DNA of 43,570 nucleotides. Origin: Lampropedia puyangensis. GTDB taxonomy: Bacteria > Pseudomonadota > Gammaproteobacteria > Burkholderiales > Burkholderiaceae_C. Shown here one piece after another: positions 1 to 8,407 of the stretch. Position 1 is the first letter of the stretch, and each line of letters starts with the position of its first letter. A model generated the notes under the pieces. That model was not told the origin of the DNA, ran no database searches, and worked only from the letters and a program-made list of their open reading frames with translations. The stretch is from assembly GCF_004833285.1 (NCBI RefSeq), contig NZ_STFG01000014.1, positions 1 through 43,570 on the forward strand. Reading direction: 5' to 3'. Position numbers and translations under genes: made by a program.

Positions 1-249
1 ATTGTGCAGTAGTCGATTGATGATTCCGGGTTGTTTGCGAGAGCGGCTCGCTTCAGTGCGCAGCCAGCCCGATAACTTCTGGGTAAATGGCTCAAGCTTG
101 CTGCAAGCCTTGGCTTGCACGACATCTGCGCGTAAGTACTTGCGGATGGTGTTATGAGAAAGCCCTGTGCGCCGAGCAATCTCACGAATCGATAGGTGCT
201 CTCGAAGAGCCCAGCGGCGGATGGCACTCAAAGTGGCCACGTCAATCAC
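1..249 (-). CDS. istA: IS21-family transposase IstA, N-terminal fragment (partial at window edge)
   Basis: Eighty-three codons are open from a GTG start at 249 to the window edge. The product begins VIDVATLSAIRRWALREHLS and continues into a helix-turn-helix (REIARRTGLSHNTIRKYLR, about residues 22-40), the N-terminal DNA-binding part of IS21-type IstA. IstA is the DDE integrase that acts with the AAA+ helper IstB in IS21 transposition; the catalytic core lies outside the window. A purine-rich AGGAG stands about 8 bases upstream of the GTG. A second in-frame GTG at 240 is possible but has a poorer upstream site. The leader can fold so that part of the ribosome site is paired (see the hairpin entry). 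The truncation is caused by the window, so intactness cannot be judged. Confidence 0.82.
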   Translation of the reverse strand, partial: MIDVATLSAIRRWALREHLSIREIARRTGLSHNTIRKYLRADVVQAKACSKLEPFTQKLSGWLRTEASRSRKQPGIINRLLHN

Positions 250-258
250 TCCTGATCT

Positions 259-282
259 CCTGCTGCTCACAAAAACAGCAGG
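259..282 (-). promoter_or_regulatory. Hairpin over the istA ribosome binding site
   Basis: CCTGCTG (259-265) and CAGCAGG (276-282) form a perfect 7-bp stem with a 10-base loop. In the istA transcript the 3' arm runs into the AGGAG ribosome site just before the GTG start. Such a fold would hide the site in transcripts entering from outside the element, a known strategy of insertion sequences against read-through expression. The stem is seen; the function is inferred. Confidence 0.45.
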
Positions 283-327
283 TTAGGGTTAATACGTGGG
301 TCAGTTTGAGATGGAAATCAACAGACA

Positions 328-595
328 GCCTAATCATCGATGGGCGCTTCCGCCCCACGGCTCTGCCGGACGGAGACTAAAGCTATTCGCCGGATTCACG
401 CCATTGAAACAGTTTTAATAGAGTACAAGATTACGCCACGCACTGAATGTGGCGCTAAAACCGTAAGCTGAACAAACATGTGCCTTGGATGGTATTGCCA
501 CTAAACATCTGCAGGCCATAACCGTATAGCTCTACTTCTCAACGCTAGGGGTGTGGGGCTTACCTTTTCAGTGGCTCCCTATGGCAACATAGCTT
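328..595. other. Intergenic DNA between the IS end and the hydrolase gene
   Basis: No convincing gene is present here; the short open frame crossing the IS end lacks any protein-like pattern. Just outside the stop codon of the hydrolase gene, CTATG (579-583) and CATAG (588-592) form a 5-bp stem closed by a GCAA tetraloop and followed on the plus strand by CTTTT. It is too weak to be called a terminator with confidence. No repeats or RNA genes were recognised. Confidence 0.5.
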
Positions 596-1690
596 TTACA
601 AATGAGCCAATGGATGCGCGAGTCTAGGCCATGGAGAGTTAAAAAAAGCATTCACCTCGTTTTGGTCTACATCTTCAATTTTTGACGGCGTCCACTGAGG
701 TTGATGGTCCTTGTCGATGGCTAGTGCACGGATCCCTTCAATAGTTTCGCTGTTTTCCTGGCGGTTAGGACGCAGATAGAAACAATTTCTTACCATGTCT
801 CTTTCCATGCGCAAATCATCTGCAAGAGACAGATCTCGCCCCTTACGTATTTGCTCAAGAACAACATGCAGCATCAGTGGGGAGCGCTTACGAAGCGTAC
901 TGGCCGTCTCTTGCTCCCAAGCTTCTGTTGATTGTTCAAGGCGATCAACAATTGTTTTAACTAAAGGTAAGCCAAAATAGTGGTTAATACGATCAATGTG
1001 ATTGTTAGGTAAAGCCGTTTTGGCATCGAAAAAATCTCGGACATATTCTTCGATTACTTGTGGGCTTGCAAAATGGCCTTCTTCAAGACCCTTCCACAGA
1101 TTTGGAAGTTTTTCTGCTTGAATACAGCCATCTGCTAGGCCAAACGCAATAGCTTCACATGCCTGAATTACGTTACCTGTTAACGCAAGGTATTCGCCAA
1201 CATGTCCAGGCGCGCGACTAAGAAAATATCCCCCGCCCACATCAGGGAAGAGACCGATAGCAGTTTCTGGCATTGCCATCTTGGTGCGCTCTGTCACAAC
1301 GCGCAGACTGGCTCCTTGGGAAACACCCATTCCGCCCCCCATCACAATGCCATCCATGAAGGCTATATATGGCTTACCAAGATGGTGCGTGAGGTGGTTA
1401 AGAGCATATTCTTCCGTAAAAAAGTCTTCCAATTCTGGATTTCCATCCACGGCTGATTGGTGGAGAAACCGGATATCGCCGCCTGCACAAAAAGCGCCAA
1501 AAGCACCCTCTCGGCTATTCCCGCGAATGGCTATGGCAAGCACTTGAGGATTGTTTTTCCAACTTAGCAAAATGCGGTTGAGCTCCCTAACCATCGGGAG
1601 AGAGAGCGCATTGAGGGCTTTGGGGCGATTGAGGGTAATGAAGCCGACTTGGCCACGGACTTCAGACAAAACCTCTGTTGAATTGCTCAA
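596..1690 (-). CDS. 3-hydroxyisobutyryl-CoA hydrolase / enoyl-CoA hydratase family protein
   Basis: This 364-residue protein belongs to the crotonase superfamily and best fits the 3-hydroxyisobutyryl-CoA hydrolase branch, which releases 3-hydroxyisobutyrate in valine degradation. Visible marks are the oxyanion-hole segments FCAGGDIR (68-74) and GIVMGGGMG (114-122) and the block MPETAIGLFPDVGGG with the probable catalytic Glu142 and Asp150. The length, longer than a simple enoyl-CoA hydratase (about 260), and the C-terminal helical part (about 200-350) also match the hydrolase group. The start is TTG, chosen because AGGAG sits 6 bases upstream and the family N-terminus begins there. It stands alone between an IS end and the divergent pilus cluster, with no other valine genes in view. 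A 2-enoyl-CoA hydratase role cannot be excluded. Confidence 0.82.
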   Translation of the reverse strand: MSNSTEVLSEVRGQVGFITLNRPKALNALSLPMVRELNRILLSWKNNPQVLAIAIRGNSREGAFGAFCAGGDIRFLHQSAVDGNPELEDFFTEEYALNHLTHHLGKPYIAFMDGIVMGGGMGVSQGASLRVVTERTKMAMPETAIGLFPDVGGGYFLSRAPGHVGEYLALTGNVIQACEAIAFGLADGCIQAEKLPNLWKGLEEGHFASPQVIEEYVRDFFDAKTALPNNHIDRINHYFGLPLVKTIVDRLEQSTEAWEQETASTLRKRSPLMLHVVLEQIRKGRDLSLADDLRMERDMVRNCFYLRPNRQENSETIEGIRALAIDKDHQPQWTPSKIEDVDQNEVNAFFNSPWPRLAHPLAHL

Positions 1691-1909
1691 GATGTGCTCC
1701 TATTTTTTCTAATAAAACGATGCCTGCAAAAGCAGCTAGGCATTTGAGAGGCCACTGCTAATTAAGCAGGCGTGTTTGCAATGCGAGTCAATGTGAAGTT
1801 GTGTGTTTTTTTTACAAAAAAGACATGATGTTCGCCTTTTCTCGCCAAAAAACTACCTTTCGTCACTTCGCTGCGCATCGGGATGTTAGCGGTTTTTAGC
1901 ATCTAGGGC

Positions 1910-2449
1910 ATGAAGAAGTTTGTTTTAGAGCACCCCGTCGAATGTAGAGAGCATGGTTTCACGATGATTGAGCTGCTGGTGGTCATCACCATTGCGGCGG
2001 TCTTGGCCGCTTTAGCCCTACCAAGTTTTGACAGCATGGTCAAACGCTGGCGTGTGAGATCTGCTGCGGAAAATGTTGTTTCAGCCATTTATTTAGCACG
2101 CAGTGAAGCTGCTCGTCTGGGGGGGGTCAAGTTTGTGCGTGAAACACCACAAGGTTGTGCGATTGGCAATGGGCAATGGCAATGTGGCTGGCGTGTTGAA
2201 AGCATGGAAGCGACACCGCAAGTACTGCAACAGGCGGAGCCTAGTAAGGGCATTCTCATTAAAAGGAGCCAAAATGGAAACGAAATAACTTTCAATCAGT
2301 ATGGACAGCCTAGTGGGCTTGGAGCTTATAGCTTTGTGATTATTCCTGTGGCTGATGATCAAAAAAATGATAAATCGCGCGCGATGGTGGTTTGTGCCTC
2401 ATCTGGCGGTCGTGTCCGTACTTTAACTGGCGTCGATGCCTGCTCGTGA
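1910..2449 (+). CDS. fimT: Type IV minor pilin FimT (GspH/FimT family pseudopilin)
   Basis: A 179-residue prepilin with a class III signal: a 16-residue leader ending in Gly16, then FTMIELLVVITIAAVLAALA with the conserved Glu at mature position 5 and a hydrophobic helix. PilD would cleave and methylate it. FimT proteins sit in or near the pilus tip and in some species bind DNA during uptake. A Cys pair (about residues 148 and 156 of the mature region lie near TCA-rich C-terminal sequence) is not assigned. It is first in the fimT-pilV-pilW-pilX-pilY1-pilE cluster and its stop lies 7 bases before the preferred pilV start. It contains an uninterrupted G8 run (2119-2126), a possible slippage site. 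GC content is closer to the chromosome average than in the genes downstream. Confidence 0.88.
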   Translation: MKKFVLEHPVECREHGFTMIELLVVITIAAVLAALALPSFDSMVKRWRVRSAAENVVSAIYLARSEAARLGGVKFVRETPQGCAIGNGQWQCGWRVESMEATPQVLQQAEPSKGILIKRSQNGNEITFNQYGQPSGLGAYSFVIIPVADDQKNDKSRAMVVCASSGGRVRTLTGVDACS

Positions 2450-2456
2450 GCACGAT

Positions 2457-3035
2457 ATGAGAAATAAAAAATATTTCAGCATAAAAGATCAGCGGGGCGT
2501 ATCTTTATTTGAGGCGTTGATAGCTGTTCTTATACTCGCCTTTGGGATTCTCGGAATGCTGGGCATGCAGTTGGGTATTCTGGCTGAAACAAGAAATAGT
2601 ACGCAAAGATCCCAAGCAATAAAAATAATTGGAGACCTTTCTGAAAGAATTAAAAGCAATCCAGATCGATTTAGGGTTATTTCTAATTACGCATTGAATA
2701 ACTGGGCTGTGCCAGGAGTGATAACAGCCTTTGATTGCGATGCTGCCAGTTGTACCTCAGAGCAACAAGCACAATGGGATCTTAATGCGTGGAGGCGTAG
2801 CGTTAATAGTTATGTGAATGGTTTTCAGGCGAATACTTTTTTTTCATTCAATGAAACTGATGATGGAAATAGAAGGCAAATTGGCGTCATGATTGCATGG
2901 CGTTTGAATAGCAGGTCAAATAATGCATCTGATAATAATTTTTCGTCGCCATTTTCTATTTCTTTAGGCAGTGGTTCCAATGCGATTGATTGTCCTGAAA
3001 ATATGATTTGCCATTTGGCTTATATACAGCCTTGA
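2457..3035 (+). CDS. pilV: Type IV pilus modification / minor pilin PilV
   Basis: A minor pilin with a 14-residue leader ending in Gly14, then VSLFEALIAVLILAFGILG with Glu at +5, the PilV-type signature FEALIAVLILAFG and the following GMLGMQ segment. PilV joins FimT, PilW, PilX and PilE in the priming complex at the pilus tip that works with PilY1. I chose the ATG at 2457; an in-frame ATG at 2436 would overlap fimT by 14 bases and add seven residues (MPAREHD) to the leader. Neither has a strong ribosome site, so translation probably depends on coupling to fimT. The DNA becomes clearly AT-rich from here on, unlike fimT, and the C-terminal half shows no recognisable conserved block. Confidence 0.88.
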   Translation: MRNKKYFSIKDQRGVSLFEALIAVLILAFGILGMLGMQLGILAETRNSTQRSQAIKIIGDLSERIKSNPDRFRVISNYALNNWAVPGVITAFDCDAASCTSEQQAQWDLNAWRRSVNSYVNGFQANTFFSFNETDDGNRRQIGVMIAWRLNSRSNNASDNNFSSPFSISLGSGSNAIDCPENMICHLAYIQP

Positions 3036-3057
3036 CGTTTCTTTTTAGGTTATTTTT

Positions 3058-3828
3058 ATGAATAAGTCAAGAAATATTTCCCTGCAAAAAGGGATGACGC
3101 TCCTTGAGCTTTTGGTTGGCATCACTTTAGGTGCAATGGTGATTGCTGCAGCATTGGGAACACTGGTCATGTCTAAGTCGATTACCAGTACGACCGATGA
3201 ACTGGCAACGATGGAGCAAGACGCTACTTTTGCACTGAATTTGATGGGGCGTTTGATCAGCCAAGCTGGCTCCTTGGAACCGAATCAAAAAACCAGTGAT
3301 TTTGGGATTCCAATGATCTCTTTCAGAGAAAGAGCGATGGTTGTTATTAATGGTACTAACAACACCGATTCACCAGATGTTTTGACTGTGGGGACACAGT
3401 CTGGGTCTAGTGTGGGTGTGAATGTTGATTGTTTCGGAAATAGCGTGGAGGCTTCTGAATATACATCAACATTTGATGTTGGTGGGAATAATGAATTGAG
3501 ATGTACACCAAGTACTGCTGGCAGTACCACGACAACTTCGGCGCAGGCTATTATTCCAAATGTTTATGATTTACAAGTTCATTATAGAGTTGCACAGCAA
3601 GATGCGGCAGGTAATGTGAGATTGAGGTTGGAAAATAATCCTCCAGCAGCTTCATTAAATACTATGGATCCCTACGTTACGGCCGTGCATGTTTGTTTAG
3701 AGATGCGTGGCTCTGAGATTATTAATAATGCTAATGCACAATATACAAACTGTCGTGGTGGAGATTCAACTGTGCAGCAGCGTATGGTGAAGGTCTTTCG
3801 CCATGTTTTTTATGTGCGTGTGTCATAG
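3058..3828 (+). CDS. pilW: Type IV pilus minor pilin PilW
   Basis: A 256-residue prepilin with a 12-residue leader (Gly12), then MTLLELLVGITLGAMVIAAA with Glu at +5, typical of PilW, whose mature part is the largest of the minor pilins. The C-terminal block DPYVTAVHVCLEMRGSE followed by the end KVFRHVFYVRVS also fits PilW. It follows pilV by 22 bases and precedes pilX by about the same distance. The 5' third has near-average composition, while the remainder is AT-rich (many Asn and Ser codons). Assembly into the tip complex with PilV, PilX and PilY1 is established for the family. Confidence 0.9.
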   Translation: MNKSRNISLQKGMTLLELLVGITLGAMVIAAALGTLVMSKSITSTTDELATMEQDATFALNLMGRLISQAGSLEPNQKTSDFGIPMISFRERAMVVINGTNNTDSPDVLTVGTQSGSSVGVNVDCFGNSVEASEYTSTFDVGGNNELRCTPSTAGSTTTTSAQAIIPNVYDLQVHYRVAQQDAAGNVRLRLENNPPAASLNTMDPYVTAVHVCLEMRGSEIINNANAQYTNCRGGDSTVQQRMVKVFRHVFYVRVS

Positions 3829-3851
3829 TTTGGTTTTATTTGGATGTTGAG

Positions 3852-4646
3852 ATGAAAATATTATTTGGGAGCAATGTTCCAGAATATAAATCCATCCCGA
3901 ATGGTAAGCAGCATGGTGTGGCTGTTTTTATAGTGATGGTTGTCATGCTGCTCGGCGCTTTGTTGGTTGTTTGGTCTAGTCGTGTTACTTTGTTTAATGA
4001 GCGCGTGACAGGGAATAATGCAGATTATTTGTTGGCTTATGAAGCTGCGCAAGCGCTATTGGCTGATGCAGAGCTTGATATTCTTGGGATGATGGCGGAT
4101 GGGAGCGATTGTTCATCTCCGTGTCGAAATAAAAATAATGGGGTACTGCAGATTCCAGATAATTTGACTGTTCTTGAAGACGATGGTGGGGCAATGGTTC
4201 TTTTGGCGAATAAAGTCAAAGATAGAGCGGTGCCTTGCATGCAAGGCTTGTGCTTTGATAATGGAAATCTAAAGACAGAATTTTGGTCTGAATCAGATGT
4301 TTTGAATAATATGATAGGTGATTCTGCGTTGTATGGTGAATATACAGGTGCAGTTAATGATGCGACGATGGGAAATCCAAGGTTAATTGTCAATGACGGT
4401 ATGATTAATAATCGCGCATTAGCTAGTGCTTGGTATTGGATAGAGCCTATTGAGTTCAATGCCGATACTCCCATAGGACGAAAATATGCAGGGATGGGGG
4501 CGGACGTCGCAATGGGAACAACTAACGGGATAGTTTATAGGGTCACCGCCATCGCCAATGGGCGCAAGCCAGGAACTAGAGCCATTATTCAGTCAATTGT
4601 TTCGCCGAAAATTGTTCCTGTAAATTTTATAAATCCACCTGTCTGA
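3852..4646 (+). CDS. pilX: Type IV pilus assembly protein PilX
   Basis: The N-terminal region GVAVFIVMVVMLLGALLVVW, followed by a stretch like ERVTGNNADYLLAYEAAQAL, matches the PilX N-terminal domain. As in other PilX proteins, the position five residues after the cleavage glycine (Gly22) is not Glu but Ile27; this is a family trait, not damage. The ATG at 3852 has GGA about 8 bases upstream and is preferred; a TTG at 3840 in the same frame would add four residues. It lies between pilW and pilY1 and is AT-rich. Two Cys pairs in the mature part (SDCSSPC, VPCMQGLC) could form disulfides in the periplasm. Confidence 0.86.
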   Translation: MKILFGSNVPEYKSIPNGKQHGVAVFIVMVVMLLGALLVVWSSRVTLFNERVTGNNADYLLAYEAAQALLADAELDILGMMADGSDCSSPCRNKNNGVLQIPDNLTVLEDDGGAMVLLANKVKDRAVPCMQGLCFDNGNLKTEFWSESDVLNNMIGDSALYGEYTGAVNDATMGNPRLIVNDGMINNRALASAWYWIEPIEFNADTPIGRKYAGMGADVAMGTTNGIVYRVTAIANGRKPGTRAIIQSIVSPKIVPVNFINPPV

Positions 4647-4696
4647 GATTGCAGATTTTTTGCGTAAAAATAATTAAGTGAGAGAGGAAAGCATCT

Positions 4697-7600
4697 ATGT
4701 CAAAGAAAATAAATAATAAACGCATTGAAGGAAAATACGTCGTCATGGCGGCTATTTCCTGTTTGTCATTCAATGTAGAGTTGTTTGCAGCACCACTTCA
4801 TTTGGTTCAAGCACCAGTGGTGAATGTGAGTAAACCTCCTGCCCCAAATGTAATTGTTTCTGTTGATGATTCTGGAAGTATGAATAGTGGGGGGAAGAGG
4901 GATGCATTGAGTAATGCGCTAAAGGAAACATTTAAAGAGGAAAATGTGCCGGATGGTGCAATTCGGCTTGGCTGGCAAAGTATGAATGCCTGTCCGAGCA
5001 TTAAGAATAATTCTGGTTGTCAGGATGATAATAGGATAAAGGTGCTGGATTCTGGTCATAGAGATAGTTTTTATAGGTGGATTGATTGGATTAATAGTTA
5101 TACTTCAAAAGGTAATAAAGGTACACCTTCACACGGAATGTTGAATCAGGCTGGTCAATATTTGAGCTCGGATTTGAACTCTAATAGTCCTTGGGCACAT
5201 ATTCCTGGTGAAAAATTGAATCCAGTTCAGGCCTGTCGGCGTTCTTATACCATTTTTCTTTCCGATGGAGAGTGGAATGGATCAACTAGTACTGCTAAAA
5301 ATGAAGATAATACGGTGATTACGTTTCCGGATAATGTGAAGTATGATCCTAAAGCTGATCAATCTCGTGTTTATAGAGGCTCAGATGAAAAAATGCTTGC
5401 GGATTTGGCTTTTAAATATTGGGCAAATGATCTGCAACCGAATATTCCTAATAAAGTTCAACCAAAAATGGCGGTTAGAACGGACGAAAAAGGGCTTACA
5501 CCTTACTGGAATCCAAGAAATGATCCTGCAACTTGGCAGCATTTAACGATGTATGCCATTGGTTTTGGTGCAGGTGCAGCTACGTGGCGTGATGCTCCTT
5601 TATGGGGCACTGACACATGGACAGGGACAGACTATGATCAGATTTTGTCTGGGAAATTAAGTTGGGGAAAGGCGGTTCTACCTGATCAATGGCACGCTGC
5701 AATCAATTCGCGAGGTCGTTTTGTTCCTGTATTGCAGCCTGTCGATTTAGTTGAGGCATTCAAGAGTATTCTCAATGAGATTCTTTCGGATAACAATAAA
5801 CCTGTCTCCTCCATTTCTTTAAGTGCGACCACCACCCGTACAGATTCTTTCATGTTTTCTGCTACTTACGACCCTATGACATGGTCGGGGAGCGTTTCAG
5901 CACAGAAAATCAAAGCAGGAGATGCAACGGTCGATACGGTGAATTTTCCTTGGGGAGGTAAAAATACCGCAGAAATTATGGCTGCTAAGCCAGAAAATTG
6001 GTATTTGAATCGAAAAATTATTGGTAGCCAATCCGATGGTTCGGCTATTGACTGGACATGGACAAATTTGGATGATATTCAAAAGAGACTCTTGAATGCT
6101 AGTGATAACCTGGGTGAAAGTCGAATCAAATATATTCGAGGCGATCAATCAAAAGAAATTGGAAAGACGGGAGGGGTATTTCGCCAGCGTGAATCTATTC
6201 ATGGAGATATTGTGAATTCGAATATATGGTATATGTCTGGAAATAATTACCGGACAAAAACCAAGAGTGTTGATCGCCCTAATATGGTCTATGTGGGGGG
6301 CAATGATGGTATGTTGCACGCGTTTAATGGGGCTGATGGACAAGAATTACTGGCTTATATTCCCAAAGGCGTTGTGGGTCATTTGCCTGCATTGACTGAT
6401 CCGAACTACCAAAACCAACATCGCTATTACGTGGATGGATCCCCCTTTACAGGTGATGTGTTTACCCATTCCAAAAATTTTGATGGGACAGATAACACGG
6501 ATTCGGCGAAAAGCTATTTAGCAGGATTTTTGGGGGCAGGTGGCCGCGGTTATTTCCTCTTGGATGTCACAGCGCCACAGAATTTTTCGAATGCCCGCGC
6601 ATCGGATGTGTTGGTCATGGATAAAACGATCGGTGCTTCAGAAGTATTTGATGCGACTGATGCCAGGGCCTTTGTGGGGCACATTACCAGCGAGCCCGTC
6701 ACTGATCAGGTGGACACACGCGTTTCCAACCAATTGGTTCGCATGAATGATGGACGCTGGGCGCTGGTTATGGGCAATGGCTACAACAGCCAGAATGAGC
6801 AAGCTGCATTGCTGATCCAATTCTTAGAGGGCAGTAAAGAGCTGAAAGTGCTGAAAGCCAGTAGCACAGAAGCAATTGGCAATGCGAACGGTTTAGCTGC
6901 GCCGCGTTTGCTTGATTTGAACAATGATGGCGCCATGGATGTGGCCTATGCTGGTGATTTGCACGGCAACCTGTGGAAGTTTGATTTGACTTCATCTAAT
7001 CCTGCTCAGTGGAAAACATCTTTTGCTGGACAGCCTTTGTTCCAAGCACGCAAGAGCACCACTTCTGGTGCCGTGGTTCGTCCAATTACCGCCGCGCCTG
7101 CATTTGCTTTTCACCCCGATGGCGGCGTGATATTGATGGCTGGTACGGGAAGGTTGTTGACGGAATCTGATCGCAGCAGTATCGACAGGGAATATATTTT
7201 TGCTGTTCGTGATGCTTCGAGCATTTCTATTGAAATTACTCAAGATGCAAAAACAAGTCTGGGCGCTGTACGCATAGGAGAGGCTTCCAGTGATCGTGCG
7301 GCATGGGGTGACTTGGTTGAACTGACAACGACTGCTAAAGGAGATAGTTGGAATCTTTCTGGTGATTCTATTGATTACAAGAACAAGAAAGGGTGGATTG
7401 TTCAACTGCCTGTGGCTGGATCGCGTGTGGTGCAAAACAGCCAGTGGGTGATTGGTGAGCGATTCCGCGTGCCTTTTGTGTTGCCAGCCCAAGGTGGTGG
7501 TGTGCTCAATGAGGAGACCTGTGATCCACAGTATGCGGCCAGCAAACATTATCTGGCGACCGTGGAAATCAGGACCGCAACCCAAGCTTTGCCACCAAAG

Positions 7601-7792
7601 AAGTGTGATGCACAGGGTAATTGTAAAGAGTGGACGCGAGAACCTGAACTCACCCCGGTCATTAAAGATCCAGGAGGAGTCCCAGCACGTTTATTGGGCC
7701 CAGATGGTTCAGAGCACCTATTACCAGATGGCGAGGTGAAGAAAATTTTTGACACCAATCCTCTTTACCCTTCGTGGCGCCCGATTCAGTAA
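4697..7792 (+). CDS. pilY1: PilY1-type pilus tip adhesin with vWA domain
   Basis: A 1031-residue secreted protein with a signal peptide ending near residue 31, a von Willebrand A-like N-terminal half and a C-terminal PilC/PilY1 beta-propeller. The metal-site motif D57-x-S59-x-S61 (VDDSGSMN) marks the vWA domain. The propeller begins near NMVYVGGNDGMLHAFNG and holds the calcium loop DLNNDGAMD (740-748), needed in Pseudomonas PilY1 for controlling pilus retraction. AGAGGA precedes the ATG by about 8 bases. PilY1 caps the minor-pilin complex and mediates surface contact. The first 1.7 kb is AT-rich with Asn/Lys-heavy codons, whereas the propeller part from about 6320 has the composition of the surrounding chromosome, suggesting a mosaic gene. 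A hairpin follows the stop codon. Confidence 0.92.
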   Translation: MSKKINNKRIEGKYVVMAAISCLSFNVELFAAPLHLVQAPVVNVSKPPAPNVIVSVDDSGSMNSGGKRDALSNALKETFKEENVPDGAIRLGWQSMNACPSIKNNSGCQDDNRIKVLDSGHRDSFYRWIDWINSYTSKGNKGTPSHGMLNQAGQYLSSDLNSNSPWAHIPGEKLNPVQACRRSYTIFLSDGEWNGSTSTAKNEDNTVITFPDNVKYDPKADQSRVYRGSDEKMLADLAFKYWANDLQPNIPNKVQPKMAVRTDEKGLTPYWNPRNDPATWQHLTMYAIGFGAGAATWRDAPLWGTDTWTGTDYDQILSGKLSWGKAVLPDQWHAAINSRGRFVPVLQPVDLVEAFKSILNEILSDNNKPVSSISLSATTTRTDSFMFSATYDPMTWSGSVSAQKIKAGDATVDTVNFPWGGKNTAEIMAAKPENWYLNRKIIGSQSDGSAIDWTWTNLDDIQKRLLNASDNLGESRIKYIRGDQSKEIGKTGGVFRQRESIHGDIVNSNIWYMSGNNYRTKTKSVDRPNMVYVGGNDGMLHAFNGADGQELLAYIPKGVVGHLPALTDPNYQNQHRYYVDGSPFTGDVFTHSKNFDGTDNTDSAKSYLAGFLGAGGRGYFLLDVTAPQNFSNARASDVLVMDKTIGASEVFDATDARAFVGHITSEPVTDQVDTRVSNQLVRMNDGRWALVMGNGYNSQNEQAALLIQFLEGSKELKVLKASSTEAIGNANGLAAPRLLDLNNDGAMDVAYAGDLHGNLWKFDLTSSNPAQWKTSFAGQPLFQARKSTTSGAVVRPITAAPAFAFHPDGGVILMAGTGRLLTESDRSSIDREYIFAVRDASSISIEITQDAKTSLGAVRIGEASSDRAAWGDLVELTTTAKGDSWNLSGDSIDYKNKKGWIVQLPVAGSRVVQNSQWVIGERFRVPFVLPAQGGGVLNEETCDPQYAASKHYLATVEIRTATQALPPKKCDAQGNCKEWTREPELTPVIKDPGGVPARLLGPDGSEHLLPDGEVKKIFDTNPLYPSWRPIQ

Positions 7793-7802
7793 CTGATTGG
7801 CA

Positions 7803-7820
7803 TCGGGCCTTACGGCCCGA
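7803..7820 (+). terminator. Hairpin after pilY1 (no T-run)
   Basis: TCGGGCC (7803-7809) and GGCCCGA (7814-7820) form a perfect 7-bp stem with loop TTAC, eleven bases after the pilY1 stop. No uridine tract follows, so it may protect the transcript end or weaken read-through into pilE rather than stop transcription. Confidence 0.45.
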
Positions 7821-7935
7821 CGATCAATGGCGTAGAGGAATGAACCATTCCATTTGCTGTTAAACCACGGATGCACAGAGTGCCCATTGTGGATGGGCGC
7901 GCTCTCTACGCAATACAAAGAGCAAGGAACAACGC

Positions 7936-8355
7936 ATGTGTATGCAAAAAAACTATAGCCAGCATGGTTTCACCTTGATTGAGGTGATGATTGTGGTTGC
8001 CATTGTGGGGATTTTGGCAGCCATTGCTTACCCTAGTTATGAGGAGTATGTGAAGCGTGGGCGGCGTGCCGAGGCCCGTGCGGCGTTGTTGGAAGGGGCG
8101 CAATGGCTGGAGCGGGTGGCCACGGCCAGTGGTTCCTATCCTGCGGCTGCTTCTTATCCGACATCCCTGCAGACAGTGCCTTCAGGTGGATACGCTATTG
8201 CCTATGCGCCTAGTAATGACAGCATGACTTATACCTTGACCGCAACGGCGCAAGGGGGCCAAGCCAAGGACAAGTGCGGTAACCTGACCTTTACCCAAAG
8301 CGGGCAAAAGGGGGTGAGCGGCGCCCTTTCTGTAAACGAGTGCTGGAACCGCTAA
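7936..8355 (+). CDS. pilE: Type IV pilin PilE (minor pilin type)
   Basis: A 139-residue pilin with an 11-residue leader (Gly11), then [20 protein letters not shown] and PSYEEYV, the classic N-terminal helix with Glu at +5. Two cysteines near the end (Cys114 and Cys136) would close the D-region loop. Its position after pilY1 and the small size fit the PilE-type minor pilin of fimT-pilVWXY1E clusters rather than the major pilin, but a major role cannot be excluded. AAGGA precedes the first ATG by 7 bases; a second ATG two codons later is possible. It is 143 bases after pilY1, with a hairpin between. Its base composition is like the chromosome, unlike pilV to the front of pilY1. Confidence 0.9.
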   Translation: MCMQKNYSQHGFTLIEVMIVVAIVGILAAIAYPSYEEYVKRGRRAEARAALLEGAQWLERVATASGSYPAAASYPTSLQTVPSGGYAIAYAPSNDSMTYTLTATAQGGQAKDKCGNLTFTQSGQKGVSGALSVNECWNR

Positions 8356-8407
8356 GGCGGAAAGTAAGCCTTTAGTGCTATGTCCTACCCATATTGCAGA
8401 GGCTGTT

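Larger units (their letters stand above)
1..327 (-). mobile_element. IS21-family insertion sequence, terminal part (cut by window edge)
   Basis: The start of an istA-like transposase reads leftward off the window edge. About 70-80 bases outside its start lies a run whose minus strand reads TGATTTCCATCTCAAACTGA, the kind of terminal repeat carried by IS21-family elements. The outer tip is placed at about 320-327, where the minus strand reads TGTCTGT; the exact end cannot be fixed because the other end and the target duplication are outside the window. istB and most of istA are not visible. Confidence 0.8.

Noticed and set aside
3885-3990. PilX lacking Glu at position 5 considered as a damaged pilin
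   Set aside because: Absence of this Glu is usual in PilX proteins.
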